Positions 52,319-61,118 of a stretch of 64,000 nucleotides of DNA are shown here, piece by piece. The notes beneath the pieces were generated by a model that was not told the DNA's origin, ran no database searches, and was given only the letters and a program-made list of their open reading frames with translations. The translations under genes were made by a program, and so were the position numbers. How positions within the stretch are numbered: position 1 is the stretch's first letter; every line of letters begins with the position of its first letter. The stretch is from WTFV01 sp965200895 (GTDB lineage Bacteria > Acidobacteriota > Vicinamibacteria > Vicinamibacterales > UBA8438): assembly GCA_965200895.1 (NCBI GenBank), contig CBDAVM010000002.1:1550001-1614000 (forward strand), written 5' to 3'.

Positions 52319-54376
52319 ATGCAGCATTCAACCGCACGCGCCGGCCTGGCCATCGCCGGCGCGCTGCTCCTGTTGACCGTCGGGACGGGCGCGGCGCAGG
52401 AGGACGGCCGGCCGCGGGTGCTCTCCGCCCGCGACACGCTGCGCATCAATCAGGTGGGTGCTCCCGCGCTGTCGCCCGACGGCGCGTGGGTGGCCTACAC
52501 GCTGCGCATGCGCGACATGGACGCGCCGGACCTGCGCGCGGTCACCCACGTCTGGCGCGTGCGCACCGACGGCAGCGGCAACCGGCAGCTCACCCGTGGC
52601 CCGAAGGACGCCACCGCGCCGGCCTGGTCGCCCGACGGCGGCATCATCGCCTTCCTGGCCGCCCGCGGCGAAGCGGAGGACGCGAAGACCCAGGTGCACT
52701 TCCTGCACGCTGACGGCGGCGAGGCGTGGCAGGTGACCGACCATGACGAGCCGGTGCGCTCGTTCTCGTTCGCACCCGACGGCTCGGCGCTGCTCTTCAC
52801 GGCGCGCGACCCGCTCCCGGAAGCGGAAGAGGAGCGCCGGCGGCGGGAGGGCGACGCCGAGGTGGTCGACGGACTGCACCGGATGACCCACCTGTGGCTG
52901 CACGACATCGAGACCTCCGAGACCCGGCGGCTGACCGAGGGCGACTTCACCGCGGCGAACCCCGACTGGTCGCCCGACGCGCGGCAGGTGGCGTTCGAGG
53001 CGCGGCCCAACCCCACCGCCAACGACGCCTGGCGCAGCGACGTGTGGGTGGTCGACGTGGCGACCGGGGAGCAACGGCTCCTGTACGAGAACGGCGGCAG
53101 CGACACCGCGCCGCGCTGGTCGCCCGACGGACGCACCATCGCCTTCGCGGGCAACGCCGTGGCATCGAGCAACACGCTGCACGACGAGCTCTACCTGATC
53201 GCGGCCGACGGCGGCGAGCCGCGCGTGCTGCTCGACGACGTCGACCGGAACTTCACGACGCCCATCTGGTCCGCGAACGGACGGTACGTCTTCTGGCCGA
53301 CCGGCGAGGGAACGGCAACGGGCCTCTTCCGGGTCAGCATCGAATCGGGCGCGACGATCACGGCGTCGGCCCCCGGCGGGCGCAACAGCGCCTGGTCGCT
53401 CTCCGAGGACGGAACGCGCTGGGCGTGGGTCCACACCAGCCCCGACCGGCCGGCCGAAATCTACACGGCGACGACCGACGGCGAACCGCTGCGGCTGACC
53501 GACGCCAACGCGTGGCTGCGCGACGAGGGCGTGCAGCTCGGGCGGGTGGAGAGCGTCCGCTGGACGAACGGCGACGGCGGCACGGTGGAGGGGGTGCTCA
53601 CGAAGCCGGTCGGCTACGAGGAGGGCGTCGCCTATCCGTTCATCGTCAACCCGCACGGCGGCCCGACCGGGGCGTCGCTGGCCGCCTTCAACGCCACCAC
53701 CCAGTTCTTCGCCGGCAACGGCTATGTGGTCCTGCAGCCGAACTTCCGCGGCAGCACCAACTACGGCCAGGCGTTCGTCAGCGCCAACGTCGACGCCTGG
53801 GGTGTCACCGACTACGACGACGTGATGACCGGCGTGGACCACGCCATCGCGATGGGCTGGGCCGATCCCGACCGCCTGATCTGCTACGGCTGGAGCTACG
53901 GAGGGTACCTCGCCGCGTGGATCGTCACCCAAACCGACCGCTTCCAGGCGGTCTCGCCCGGAGCGGGTCTGACCAACCTCTACAGCATGTACAGCACGAA
54001 CGACATCCAGGACTACCTGGCGTCGTTCTTCGGCGGCACCCCCTGGACGGCGACCGGGAACTACCGCGCCCACTCGCCCATCACCCACGTAGCCGACGTG
54101 AAGAGCCCGGTGCTGCTGATGCACGGGGCCGCCGATACGCGGGTCCCCCCGGAACAGTCGGTCGAGTTCTACCGGGCGCTCCGGGACCTCGGCAGGGACG
54201 TGACCTTCGTCCGCTTCCCGCGCGAGGGGCACGGCATCGTCGAGCCGCTGCACCAGATGGACCGCCTGCGGCGCTACGCCGCGTTCTTCGGCGAGCACGT
54301 GGACAATCCGCCCGTCAGCGAGGACCAGCCGCACGAGGCCGAACCGACGGAAACCGACGACAGCGAGGAACAGTGA
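52319..54376 (+). CDS. Exported S9-family serine peptidase (prolyl oligopeptidase type)
   Basis: A signal peptide (AGLAIAGALLLLTVGTGAAQ) precedes a seven-bladed propeller (residues about 35-390). The blades have repeated SPDG and W motifs (APALSPDGAWVAYTLR, APAWSPDGGIIAFL, APRWSPDGRTIAFAG). A C-terminal alpha/beta-hydrolase follows, with Ser in GWSYGGYLAA, Asp in HGAADTRVPPEQS and His in REGHGIVEP. The 685 aa are typical of dipeptidyl or acylaminoacyl peptidases. The Glu-rich tail is unusual. It lies 2 nt before a deacetylase gene. Confidence 0.9.
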   Translation: MQHSTARAGLAIAGALLLLTVGTGAAQEDGRPRVLSARDTLRINQVGAPALSPDGAWVAYTLRMRDMDAPDLRAVTHVWRVRTDGSGNRQLTRGPKDATAPAWSPDGGIIAFLAARGEAEDAKTQVHFLHADGGEAWQVTDHDEPVRSFSFAPDGSALLFTARDPLPEAEEERRRREGDAEVVDGLHRMTHLWLHDIETSETRRLTEGDFTAANPDWSPDARQVAFEARPNPTANDAWRSDVWVVDVATGEQRLLYENGGSDTAPRWSPDGRTIAFAGNAVASSNTLHDELYLIAADGGEPRVLLDDVDRNFTTPIWSANGRYVFWPTGEGTATGLFRVSIESGATITASAPGGRNSAWSLSEDGTRWAWVHTSPDRPAEIYTATTDGEPLRLTDANAWLRDEGVQLGRVESVRWTNGDGGTVEGVLTKPVGYEEGVAYPFIVNPHGGPTGASLAAFNATTQFFAGNGYVVLQPNFRGSTNYGQAFVSANVDAWGVTDYDDVMTGVDHAIAMGWADPDRLICYGWSYGGYLAAWIVTQTDRFQAVSPGAGLTNLYSMYSTNDIQDYLASFFGGTPWTATGNYRAHSPITHVADVKSPVLLMHGAADTRVPPEQSVEFYRALRDLGRDVTFVRFPREGHGIVEPLHQMDRLRRYAAFFGEHVDNPPVSEDQPHEAEPTETDDSEEQ

Positions 54377-54378
54377 CC

Positions 54379-55464
54379 ATGCAGGCGACATGCCGGGAGC
54401 AGCCTCCACGCGGGTCCGCCGCCCTTCCTCCGGCGTCCTCACCGCGGCGCGCGGGCGCGGTTCCGTGCGCAGCCCGAACGCGGGTCAGGACGACCACCCG
54501 CACCGCGGGGATCCTCGCCGCCGGCGCGCTGGCGTGGCTTGCGGGCGGCGCGCTGCCGACCGACGGCGTGCGGGCGCAGACCGACCAGCCGGGCATCCAT
54601 CTCGGTCTCGACGAGATCCGGGCCATCGCCAACCGGGTCCGCGCCGGCCGCAGCCTGCAGCCGGCGGCGTGGCCCGACGGCGCGCGCGTCGCGGTGATGA
54701 TCTCGTTCGACGTCGACAACGACACCATCCTCATCGGCCGCAGCGCCAATCCGTCCATCGGCGCGATGTCGCAGGGAGAGTACGGCGCGCGGGTCGGCCT
54801 GCAGCGCGTGGTCGACCTGATGGACCGGCACGAGATCCCGGCCTCGTTCTTCATCCCGGCGGTGAGCCTGGTGCTGCGCCCCGAGATGGTCGACGTCATC
54901 GCCGCCTCGGGGCGCCACGAGTTCGCGGTCCACGGCTGGATCCACGAGCTGAACAGCGCGCTCGACGCCGAGACCGAGCGGGCGCTCGTCATCCGCGCCA
55001 CCGACTACCTGGAGCAGGTAACGGGCAGCCGCCCGGTCGGCTACCGCGCGCCATCGTGGAACTTCAGCCCCAACACGCTCGACATCATCCGGGGCATGGG
55101 CTTCCTCTACGACAGCTCGCTGATGGCCGACGACCGCCCCTACGAGTTGCTGCAGAACGGCGAGCCGACCGGCATCGTCGAGCTGCCGGTGGAGTGGATC
55201 CTCGACGACGCGCCGCTGATGAACCCGCGCGGCAACAGCTATACCCCGCCGCGCGACCTGCTGCAGGTCTACATCGACGAGTTCGACAAGGCGTACGAGG
55301 AAGGGACGATGTTCCTGCTGACGACGCACCCGCACATCATCGGCCACCGTTCGCGCATGATCATCCTCGAGGAGCTGATCGACCACATCCAGGCGAAGGG
55401 CGACGTCTGGTTCGCGACCCACGAGCAGGTGGCGCGCTACGTGAAGGAGCAGGCCGGGCTGTAA
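54379..55464 (+). CDS. Exported polysaccharide deacetylase (NodB domain)
   Basis: Residues 1-65 include a basic stretch and a hydrophobic signal (ILAAGALAWLAGGALP). The NodB domain starts with VMISFDVDND (catalytic Asp and metal Asp), then EFAVHGWIHE (metal HxxxH) and YRAPSWNFSPNTLDI, with THPHIIGHRSRM near the end. This matches the peptidoglycan/allantoin-type branch of carbohydrate esterase 4. The substrate is unknown. It is probably co-transcribed with the S9 peptidase. Confidence 0.85.
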   Translation: MQATCREQPPRGSAALPPASSPRRAGAVPCAARTRVRTTTRTAGILAAGALAWLAGGALPTDGVRAQTDQPGIHLGLDEIRAIANRVRAGRSLQPAAWPDGARVAVMISFDVDNDTILIGRSANPSIGAMSQGEYGARVGLQRVVDLMDRHEIPASFFIPAVSLVLRPEMVDVIAASGRHEFAVHGWIHELNSALDAETERALVIRATDYLEQVTGSRPVGYRAPSWNFSPNTLDIIRGMGFLYDSSLMADDRPYELLQNGEPTGIVELPVEWILDDAPLMNPRGNSYTPPRDLLQVYIDEFDKAYEEGTMFLLTTHPHIIGHRSRMIILEELIDHIQAKGDVWFATHEQVARYVKEQAGL

Positions 55465-55560
55465 GCGGCGAGCACCGGGACCCGCCGCCACCGGGCCCGC
55501 TCTCCGAGCCGACCCGACCCGCGGGTGCACAGACAGCCCCCACCTGCGCCGCCGTGTACG

Positions 55561-56112
55561 TCAATTTCCGCCGCCGCGGATCACCTTGTCGATGGCGGCC
55601 TTCGCGGCCTCGGGCGACGAGGCGTCGTAGTGCGCCAGCATCTCGCCGGCCACCTCCGGGTAGACCGACCGCACATACTCCTCGAAGGCCGCCGCGGCGG
55701 CGATGTCCATGCCGCGTGTCATCAGCGAGCCCTCGTTGCCGTTCAGGCCGGTGATGAGCGGGACGGCGTGCTGCCGTCCGATGCGGTACATCGCCAGCGG
55801 ATCGCGGTCGAGCAGCAGCAGGCCGTCGCGCAGCACGCGGACCCGCAGATCGACCGGCGCCGTGTTCAGCGCGATCACCTGCGTCGGTCGCGCCAGACGG
55901 CGCTCGCTGTCGCCCTCCAGACCCCGCGGCAGCGCGTCGAACGTCGGGGCCGGGGCGCGCCGGCAGAGCACCGCCACATCCACGTCGCTGCCGGGGCGGT
56001 GGGTCCCCCGCGCGACGCTGCCGAAGAGGTAGGCAGCGACAATCCCGTCGACGACGGCCCGCGCGGCCAGCAGGCGCGTCAGGAGCCGTCGGACCGCCGT
56101 TCGGTCCGTCAC
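55561..56112 (-). CDS. Chimera: MNT nucleotidyltransferase joined to carboxylesterase tail
   Basis: GTG 56112 with GGGAGA upstream gives 183 aa. Residues about 1-115 are a minimal nucleotidyltransferase, with YLFGSVARGTHRPGSDVDVAVL (GSxxxG...DxD) and a LLLDRDPLAMYR end. From about 118 the sequence becomes HAVPLITGLNGNEGSLMTRG, then FEEYVRSVYPEVAGEML, which resembles the C-terminal part of type B carboxylesterases and lacks that enzyme's active site. The two halves join without a stop. MNT proteins usually pair with a HEPN toxin partner, which is missing here. It may be non-functional. Confidence 0.65.
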   Translation of the reverse strand: MTDRTAVRRLLTRLLAARAVVDGIVAAYLFGSVARGTHRPGSDVDVAVLCRRAPAPTFDALPRGLEGDSERRLARPTQVIALNTAPVDLRVRVLRDGLLLLDRDPLAMYRIGRQHAVPLITGLNGNEGSLMTRGMDIAAAAAFEEYVRSVYPEVAGEMLAHYDASSPEAAKAAIDKVIRGGGN

Positions 56113-56357
56113 CGCCGGCTCTCCCGAAGGTTCGCCGGCCCGGTGGCAGCGAGCAGGCGCGCGTCCGGGCGAGGCGCCGCGCGCCGGGAGGCCGGCCCGA
56201 CGAGCCGGCCCCCCGGGCGAACGCCGGCCCCGGCCCGCCACGGCAATCCACGGCCCGGCGCCGCGCCGGCCCCGCCGGTCTGCTAAGGTCCATCGATCAC
56301 GACCATGATATCCATTTCGACGCGTCGTTCCCCTCATGCCGCACTCGGAGACCACCG

Positions 56358-57656
56358 GTGAGCCGGCCGGCGCGCGGGTGGACCCTCGACGTGACCCGCG
56401 AATCACGAACCGCCTTCGCCGCGGTGCTGGCCGGCTGGACCCTGTCCGGATTCGACTTCGCCATCATCACGTTCGTGCTGCTCGACATCCAGCAGAGCTT
56501 CACCGTCGACCGCGCACTGGCCGGCGCGCTGGGAACGGTGACGCTGCTGTGCCGCCTGGCGGGCGGTCTCGGGGCCGGACTGCTGGCCGACCGCCGCGGG
56601 CGGAAGACGCCCCTGATACTGTCGGTCCTGTGGTTCGCCCTCTTCGCGGGTCTGAGCGGGTTTTCGACGTCGTACGCGATGCTGTTCGCGCTGCGCGCCC
56701 TGTTCGGCATCGGTCTGGGCGGGGTATGGGCGGCGGGCATCCCGCTCGCGCTCGAGCACTGGCCGGCGCGCAGTCGGGGACTGGCGTCGGGCGTGCTGCA
56801 GGGCGGCTGGTTCTGGGGCTACCTCCTGGCCGCGCTGGCGTTCCACACCGTCTACCCGCTGGTCGGCGGACTGGCCGACCCGCTCAGCGACGCCGCCGGC
56901 GCGAGCCTCGGCTGGCGCGTGCTGTTGTGGATCGGCGCCGCCCCGGCGGTCGTGGCGTTCTGGATCCGGAGCGGCGTCCGCGAGAGTCCGGTCTGGCTCG
57001 ATCGCCAGCGGCGCCTGGCGGTCGAGCCGGACGCCGTCCCGGATCACGCGGACCGCGCGGGACTGCGGCGCCTGCTGCGCCCGGACCTGCGCTGGACGGC
57101 GCTCCACACGTCGCTCCTGATGGGAGCGTTCATGTGCTCGTACTACGCCCTCAGCTTCTGGTACCCCACGTTCCTCCGCGAGGCGGGGCGAGACCCGCTG
57201 GGATACCTGCTGGCGTTCAACCTGGGGGCCATCGCCGGCATGGCGCTGTGGGGGCGGGCGTCCGAGACCCGACTCGGAAGGCGCGGCGCGGTCGCTGCCG
57301 CCGCACTCATCGGCGTGGCGGCGATACCGGCCTACCTCGGGACGTCCGGGGCCGCGCTGGCCAGCGGCGCGGTCGTCATGGGCGCTTCGGGCGGCGGCGT
57401 GTGGGGAATGGCCCCTGCGTACCTGACCGAACGGTTCCCCACCGCGGTGCGGGGCGTCGGTCCCGGCCTCGCCTACCACGCCGGCGCGGCCCTCGGCGCG
57501 GTGACGCCGCTGGTGCTCGGCCGCCTGCAGGACGGCGGGATGACCACCGGATCCGCGATGGCGGCCTGCATCGGAGCAGCAGGCCTGCTCGTCGCCGCCA
57601 TCATCTGGCTGGGTCCGGAGACCCGCGGACGCCGCTTCGCCGCCAGCGAGGCGTGA
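56358..57656 (+). CDS. MFS transporter
   Basis: A 432-aa permease with twelve hydrophobic helices. The MFS loop 2-3 motif is GAGLLADRRGRKTPLI, and the second-half equivalent is GRASETRLGRRG. FDFAIITFVLLDIQQSF in helix 1 resembles the aromatic-acid/sialate (AAHS-like) group. The start is GTG 56358. The family moves small organic anions by proton symport; the cargo is not known. It follows a divergent nucleotidyltransferase-like gene. Confidence 0.85.
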   Translation: MSRPARGWTLDVTRESRTAFAAVLAGWTLSGFDFAIITFVLLDIQQSFTVDRALAGALGTVTLLCRLAGGLGAGLLADRRGRKTPLILSVLWFALFAGLSGFSTSYAMLFALRALFGIGLGGVWAAGIPLALEHWPARSRGLASGVLQGGWFWGYLLAALAFHTVYPLVGGLADPLSDAAGASLGWRVLLWIGAAPAVVAFWIRSGVRESPVWLDRQRRLAVEPDAVPDHADRAGLRRLLRPDLRWTALHTSLLMGAFMCSYYALSFWYPTFLREAGRDPLGYLLAFNLGAIAGMALWGRASETRLGRRGAVAAAALIGVAAIPAYLGTSGAALASGAVVMGASGGGVWGMAPAYLTERFPTAVRGVGPGLAYHAGAALGAVTPLVLGRLQDGGMTTGSAMAACIGAAGLLVAAIIWLGPETRGRRFAASEA

Positions 57657-57683
57657 GCGCATGCGCGCGGACCCGCACAACGG

Positions 57684-58511
57684 ATGACATCCACAACCAT
57701 GGGAGCACGAAAGATGCTGCAGCGACGAGGGCGGGTGGACAATCGCCTCTGGACGACGGGAGCGATGCTGGTCGCATCGCTGGTGGGCGGCGCGGCGACG
57801 CACCTGGCGCTGAGCGGCGCGGTGGAGGCGCAGGGGACGGCGGCCGTGCTGACGGCGACCCAGGTGAACCTGGTGGACGGCGCGGGACGACTGCGCGGGG
57901 TGCTCACCGGCAGCGACCCGGGCGGGCTGGCGTCGATCACGCTCTACGACCAGGCGGGACAGGCACGGAGCACGCTCGCCGTGGAACCCGACGGAACCCC
58001 GCTCATACAGCTCCACGGCCCGGACGGCGAGACGCGGCTGCGCGCCACGGTGCAGGGCAACGACGCCCTGTTGGTGGCCGGCCCGGAAGCCGAGGGACAG
58101 GGCCTGTTCGGCGCCGTCCAGGGTCGGCCGATCATGACCCTCGGCGACGGCGCGCGGGCCCGCCTGCAACTGCATCTGACCACCGACGGCATGCCCCGCC
58201 TGGCGTTGGCGGACAGCACCGGACAGGAGTCCGCCTCGCTGGCGGTCGGCAGCGACGACATGCCGCAACTGGCGCTCTCGGCGGCCGGCCGGCGCCGTGC
58301 GGTCCTGACCACGGTCGGCAACGCCACGGTCCTCAACCTGGGCGACGCCACCGCCACGCGCCTCGCCGCCGGCGTGGCGGCGGACGGGGCCCCGAGCATC
58401 ATCTTCCTCGACGGACAGGGGGCCTTCATGGCCTCGCTCGGGGAGGTCGGCAACGGGCGCCTCGGTTTCGTCAATGCTGCCGGCGAGGTCACCGACGCCA
58501 CCGCGCGCTGA
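57684..58511 (+). CDS. Exported protein with tandem beta repeats
   Basis: Not recognised. A membrane or signal stretch (GAMLVASLVGGAATHLALSG) ends near VEAQG. The rest is built from repeats of about 25 residues of the form LxL-DG-G-RAxLxVxxDGxPxL (VDGAGRLRGVLTGSD, VEPDGTPLIQLHGPDG, LTTDGMPRLALADSTG, VAADGAPSIIFLDGQG). The regularity suggests a beta-helix or propeller surface protein. ATGs at 57684, 57699 and 57714 are possible. The function is unknown. Confidence 0.65.
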   Translation: MTSTTMGARKMLQRRGRVDNRLWTTGAMLVASLVGGAATHLALSGAVEAQGTAAVLTATQVNLVDGAGRLRGVLTGSDPGGLASITLYDQAGQARSTLAVEPDGTPLIQLHGPDGETRLRATVQGNDALLVAGPEAEGQGLFGAVQGRPIMTLGDGARARLQLHLTTDGMPRLALADSTGQESASLAVGSDDMPQLALSAAGRRRAVLTTVGNATVLNLGDATATRLAAGVAADGAPSIIFLDGQGAFMASLGEVGNGRLGFVNAAGEVTDATAR

Positions 58512-58729
58512 GGCTCCGCCGCGCGCGGCTCCGCGCCGCGCCGTGCTATTCTCGCGTCGCCGGGCACGACGCGCGGCGACCGCTTGCAGCGGCGTCGGAC
58601 AGGTGCGCCGGCGCAGGAACCACTGCGGAGCGGCCCGAGACCCCGGTGCGTGGTCCGTGCGCCGTGCGCGAGCCTCGCGCCCGTACCGAGAAAGTGCTGC
58701 GTCGATCATCGTCGATGAGAGGTCATGCC

Positions 58730-60169
58730 ATGCGATTCGCCGACTTCCGCCGCGTTTCCTCCATGCTGGTTCCCCTGTTCCTCGTGGCCGCCAGTGTCGC
58801 CGCGCAACCGTCGGGGGACGGGGAACACCCACGCCGCATCGCGCTGTGGGGTTCGTCCGTGCCCAACGGCACGGGTGACGAAATGAATCTCGGCGGCTAC
58901 ACTGGCCGCCTGCGCGAGCTGCTCGAACCGCGCGGCTGGGAGGTCGTCAACGTCTCGCGGGGCGGTGACAACACGGTCACCATCACCCCGCGCTTCGCGC
59001 CGGAGGGCGAGCCGGCCCCCGGCACCCGCTACCTGACCCCGGTCGATCCGGGCTACGTGGTCATTGCGCTGTCGCTCGGCAACGAGGGCATCATGCGCTG
59101 CCCGCCGGGCCAGCCGTCGCCCCGTTGCGCCGACTCGCGCGAGGCGGCCGACGCCGTCGCGCAGCAGTTCGCCGACGGGCTGCAGCGGTTGATCGGCCGG
59201 GCGCGCGAGCACGGCATCGTCCCGGTGATCGGCCTGACCTACACCCGCGGCGACTTCACCGAGGCGGAGTACGCCCACACCCGGGCGACCAACCTGCTCA
59301 TCAACACCTGGGACGTGCCGAGCGTCAACCTGCTCGGGGCCATCGACGACGGCTACGGCCGCTGGGCGCGCGGCTTCTTCCCCGAGCCGATTCATCCCAA
59401 TGCGTCCGGCCACACCGAGATGTTCCACGCCTTCGTGCCGACGCTGTTCGACGCCCTGGAGGCCGGCAAGCCGATTCCGGTGCGATCGGAGGCGGGCGGC
59501 TTCGCACGGGTGCGCGGTCGCGGGCGGGCGCCGCTGACCCTGAACGTCGACGACACGATGCGCTCTTTCGGGCTGACGTTCCAGGTGCGGGCCGAGAGCG
59601 ACGGCACCATCGCCAGCATCGGCGGCCAGACCGTCGGCCACGACGTCGACTGGGTGACGGTCCCCTTCCGCCGCGCCGAGCTCGACTTCGAGGCGATGAC
59701 GCTCACCCCCACCGGCCGCCGCTTCCAGGCCACCATCGCCATCCAGAACGGCCGCTGGATCTACGCGTCGGCCAACGGCAACGCCGTCACGTCGCCGCAG
59801 CCCGGCGCCGACGGCCAGTGGCACCACGTGACGCTCACGCACTACGTGGCGCGCGGGCAGACGCACTTCCACGTGGACGGACGTCTGGTCGGCGCCATCG
59901 ACGAGCGGCTGCAGCCCGACCGCTTCGTGCTCGGCGGCCCCGGCCCGGACTGGTCGACCGCGGTCCCGGCTCCCGCCGACTACAGGGACTGGATGGTGCA
60001 CCGGGCAGGCCTCAACGCCGACGAGGTGGCTGCGCTGCATGGCGGCGGCCTGCTGCAGTCGAGCCTGGAGCTCTACGCGCCGCTCGCGGACGGGACGTCC
60101 GAGAACCGCGCTCAGAGCCTCTCGACCCTGGCGGTGGACGCCCGCGCGGTGACGATGATCGAGGAGTGA
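58730..60169 (+). CDS. Exported SGNH/GDSL hydrolase with lectin-like domain
   Basis: ATG 58730 follows AGAGGT and gives a signal peptide (MLVPLFLVAASVAAQ). The SGNH domain (residues about 25-250) has block I ALWGSSVPNGTG with the Ser, block III-like ALSLGNEGI and block V EPIHPNASGH with the catalytic His. A concanavalin-like beta-sandwich follows (about 270-470), with FGLTFQVRAESDG, IQNGRWIYASANG and VDGRLVGAIDE. It probably deacylates or binds carbohydrate. The 479 aa are intact. Confidence 0.8.
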   Translation: MRFADFRRVSSMLVPLFLVAASVAAQPSGDGEHPRRIALWGSSVPNGTGDEMNLGGYTGRLRELLEPRGWEVVNVSRGGDNTVTITPRFAPEGEPAPGTRYLTPVDPGYVVIALSLGNEGIMRCPPGQPSPRCADSREAADAVAQQFADGLQRLIGRAREHGIVPVIGLTYTRGDFTEAEYAHTRATNLLINTWDVPSVNLLGAIDDGYGRWARGFFPEPIHPNASGHTEMFHAFVPTLFDALEAGKPIPVRSEAGGFARVRGRGRAPLTLNVDDTMRSFGLTFQVRAESDGTIASIGGQTVGHDVDWVTVPFRRAELDFEAMTLTPTGRRFQATIAIQNGRWIYASANGNAVTSPQPGADGQWHHVTLTHYVARGQTHFHVDGRLVGAIDERLQPDRFVLGGPGPDWSTAVPAPADYRDWMVHRAGLNADEVAALHGGGLLQSSLELYAPLADGTSENRAQSLSTLAVDARAVTMIEE

Positions 60170-60312
60170 GCGGTCGGCTCGACAAGCACCCCGCGCGGTG
60201 GCCAGGCGACAGCCGGGAGGTTCATCCGGCGCACCGGGCGTGTGCATCGACCGACAGCGGGCGCGCCGGCACCGGACCGCGGGCAGACGGATCGAGAGAG
60301 GAGCACATACCG

Positions 60313-60990
60313 ATGGGCGCGATGGTCGAGTTCAGAACGAACGGCAGGAGCTCCGGCGGCTACCTGGCGACACCGGCGTCCGGTTCCGGCCCGGGTGTCA
60401 TCGTGATCCAGGAATGGTGGGGGCTGGTCGATCACGTCAAGGACGTCGCCGACCGCTTCGCCGGCGAAGGCTTCGTCGCGCTTGCGCCCGACCTGTACCG
60501 CGGCGAGACCACCACGAGCCCGGACGATGCCGGCAAACTGATGATGGCGCTGAACATCGAGCAGGCGGAACGCGACCTGCGGGGCGCCGTCGACCATCTG
60601 CTGGCTCGCGACGAGGTGGTCGGCGACCGGGTCGGGACCGTCGGGTTCTGCATGGGAGGTCAGCTCTCGCTCTTCGCCGCCTGCGCCAACCCCCGGGTGG
60701 GCGCCTGCGTCGACTTCTACGGCATCCACCCCAACGTCACCCCGGACATCGCGAGCCTGCAGGCGCCCGTCCTCGGCTTCTTCGCCGAGAAGGACGCCTT
60801 CGTCACGCCGGAGGCGGCCCGCAAGCTGGAGGCCGACCTGCAAGCGGCCGGCAAGGAGGCGGAGATCACCGTCTTCGAGGGCGCCGACCACGCCTTCTTC
60901 AACGACACCCGCACGGGGGTGTACCACCCGCAGTACGCCGCCGAGTGCTGGACGCGGATGCTCGCCTTCTACCGCCGGCACCTGGGGTGA
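60313..60990 (+). CDS. Dienelactone hydrolase family protein
   Basis: Cytoplasmic alpha/beta-hydrolase of 225 aa with the cysteine nucleophile in VGFCMGGQLS, Asp in FFAEKDAFV and His in GADHAFFND, the DLH triad. The oxyanion region IQEWWGLVDHVKDVADRF is typical. AGAGGAG is 10 nt before ATG 60313, with ATG 60322 as the alternative. Dienelactone itself may not be the substrate, since no chlorocatechol genes are nearby. Confidence 0.88.
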   Translation: MGAMVEFRTNGRSSGGYLATPASGSGPGVIVIQEWWGLVDHVKDVADRFAGEGFVALAPDLYRGETTTSPDDAGKLMMALNIEQAERDLRGAVDHLLARDEVVGDRVGTVGFCMGGQLSLFAACANPRVGACVDFYGIHPNVTPDIASLQAPVLGFFAEKDAFVTPEAARKLEADLQAAGKEAEITVFEGADHAFFNDTRTGVYHPQYAAECWTRMLAFYRRHLG

Positions 60991-61118
60991 CGTGTCCGCC
61001 AAACCCGCCAACACTACGCCTCCGAGAGCACCATGTTGGTGTTGAACAGCGTGTTCTCTGCGACTTTCGCGAACCGGTAGCCGTCATACCACGCGCGCCC
61101 GTGGGCGCCTCCGTCAGG

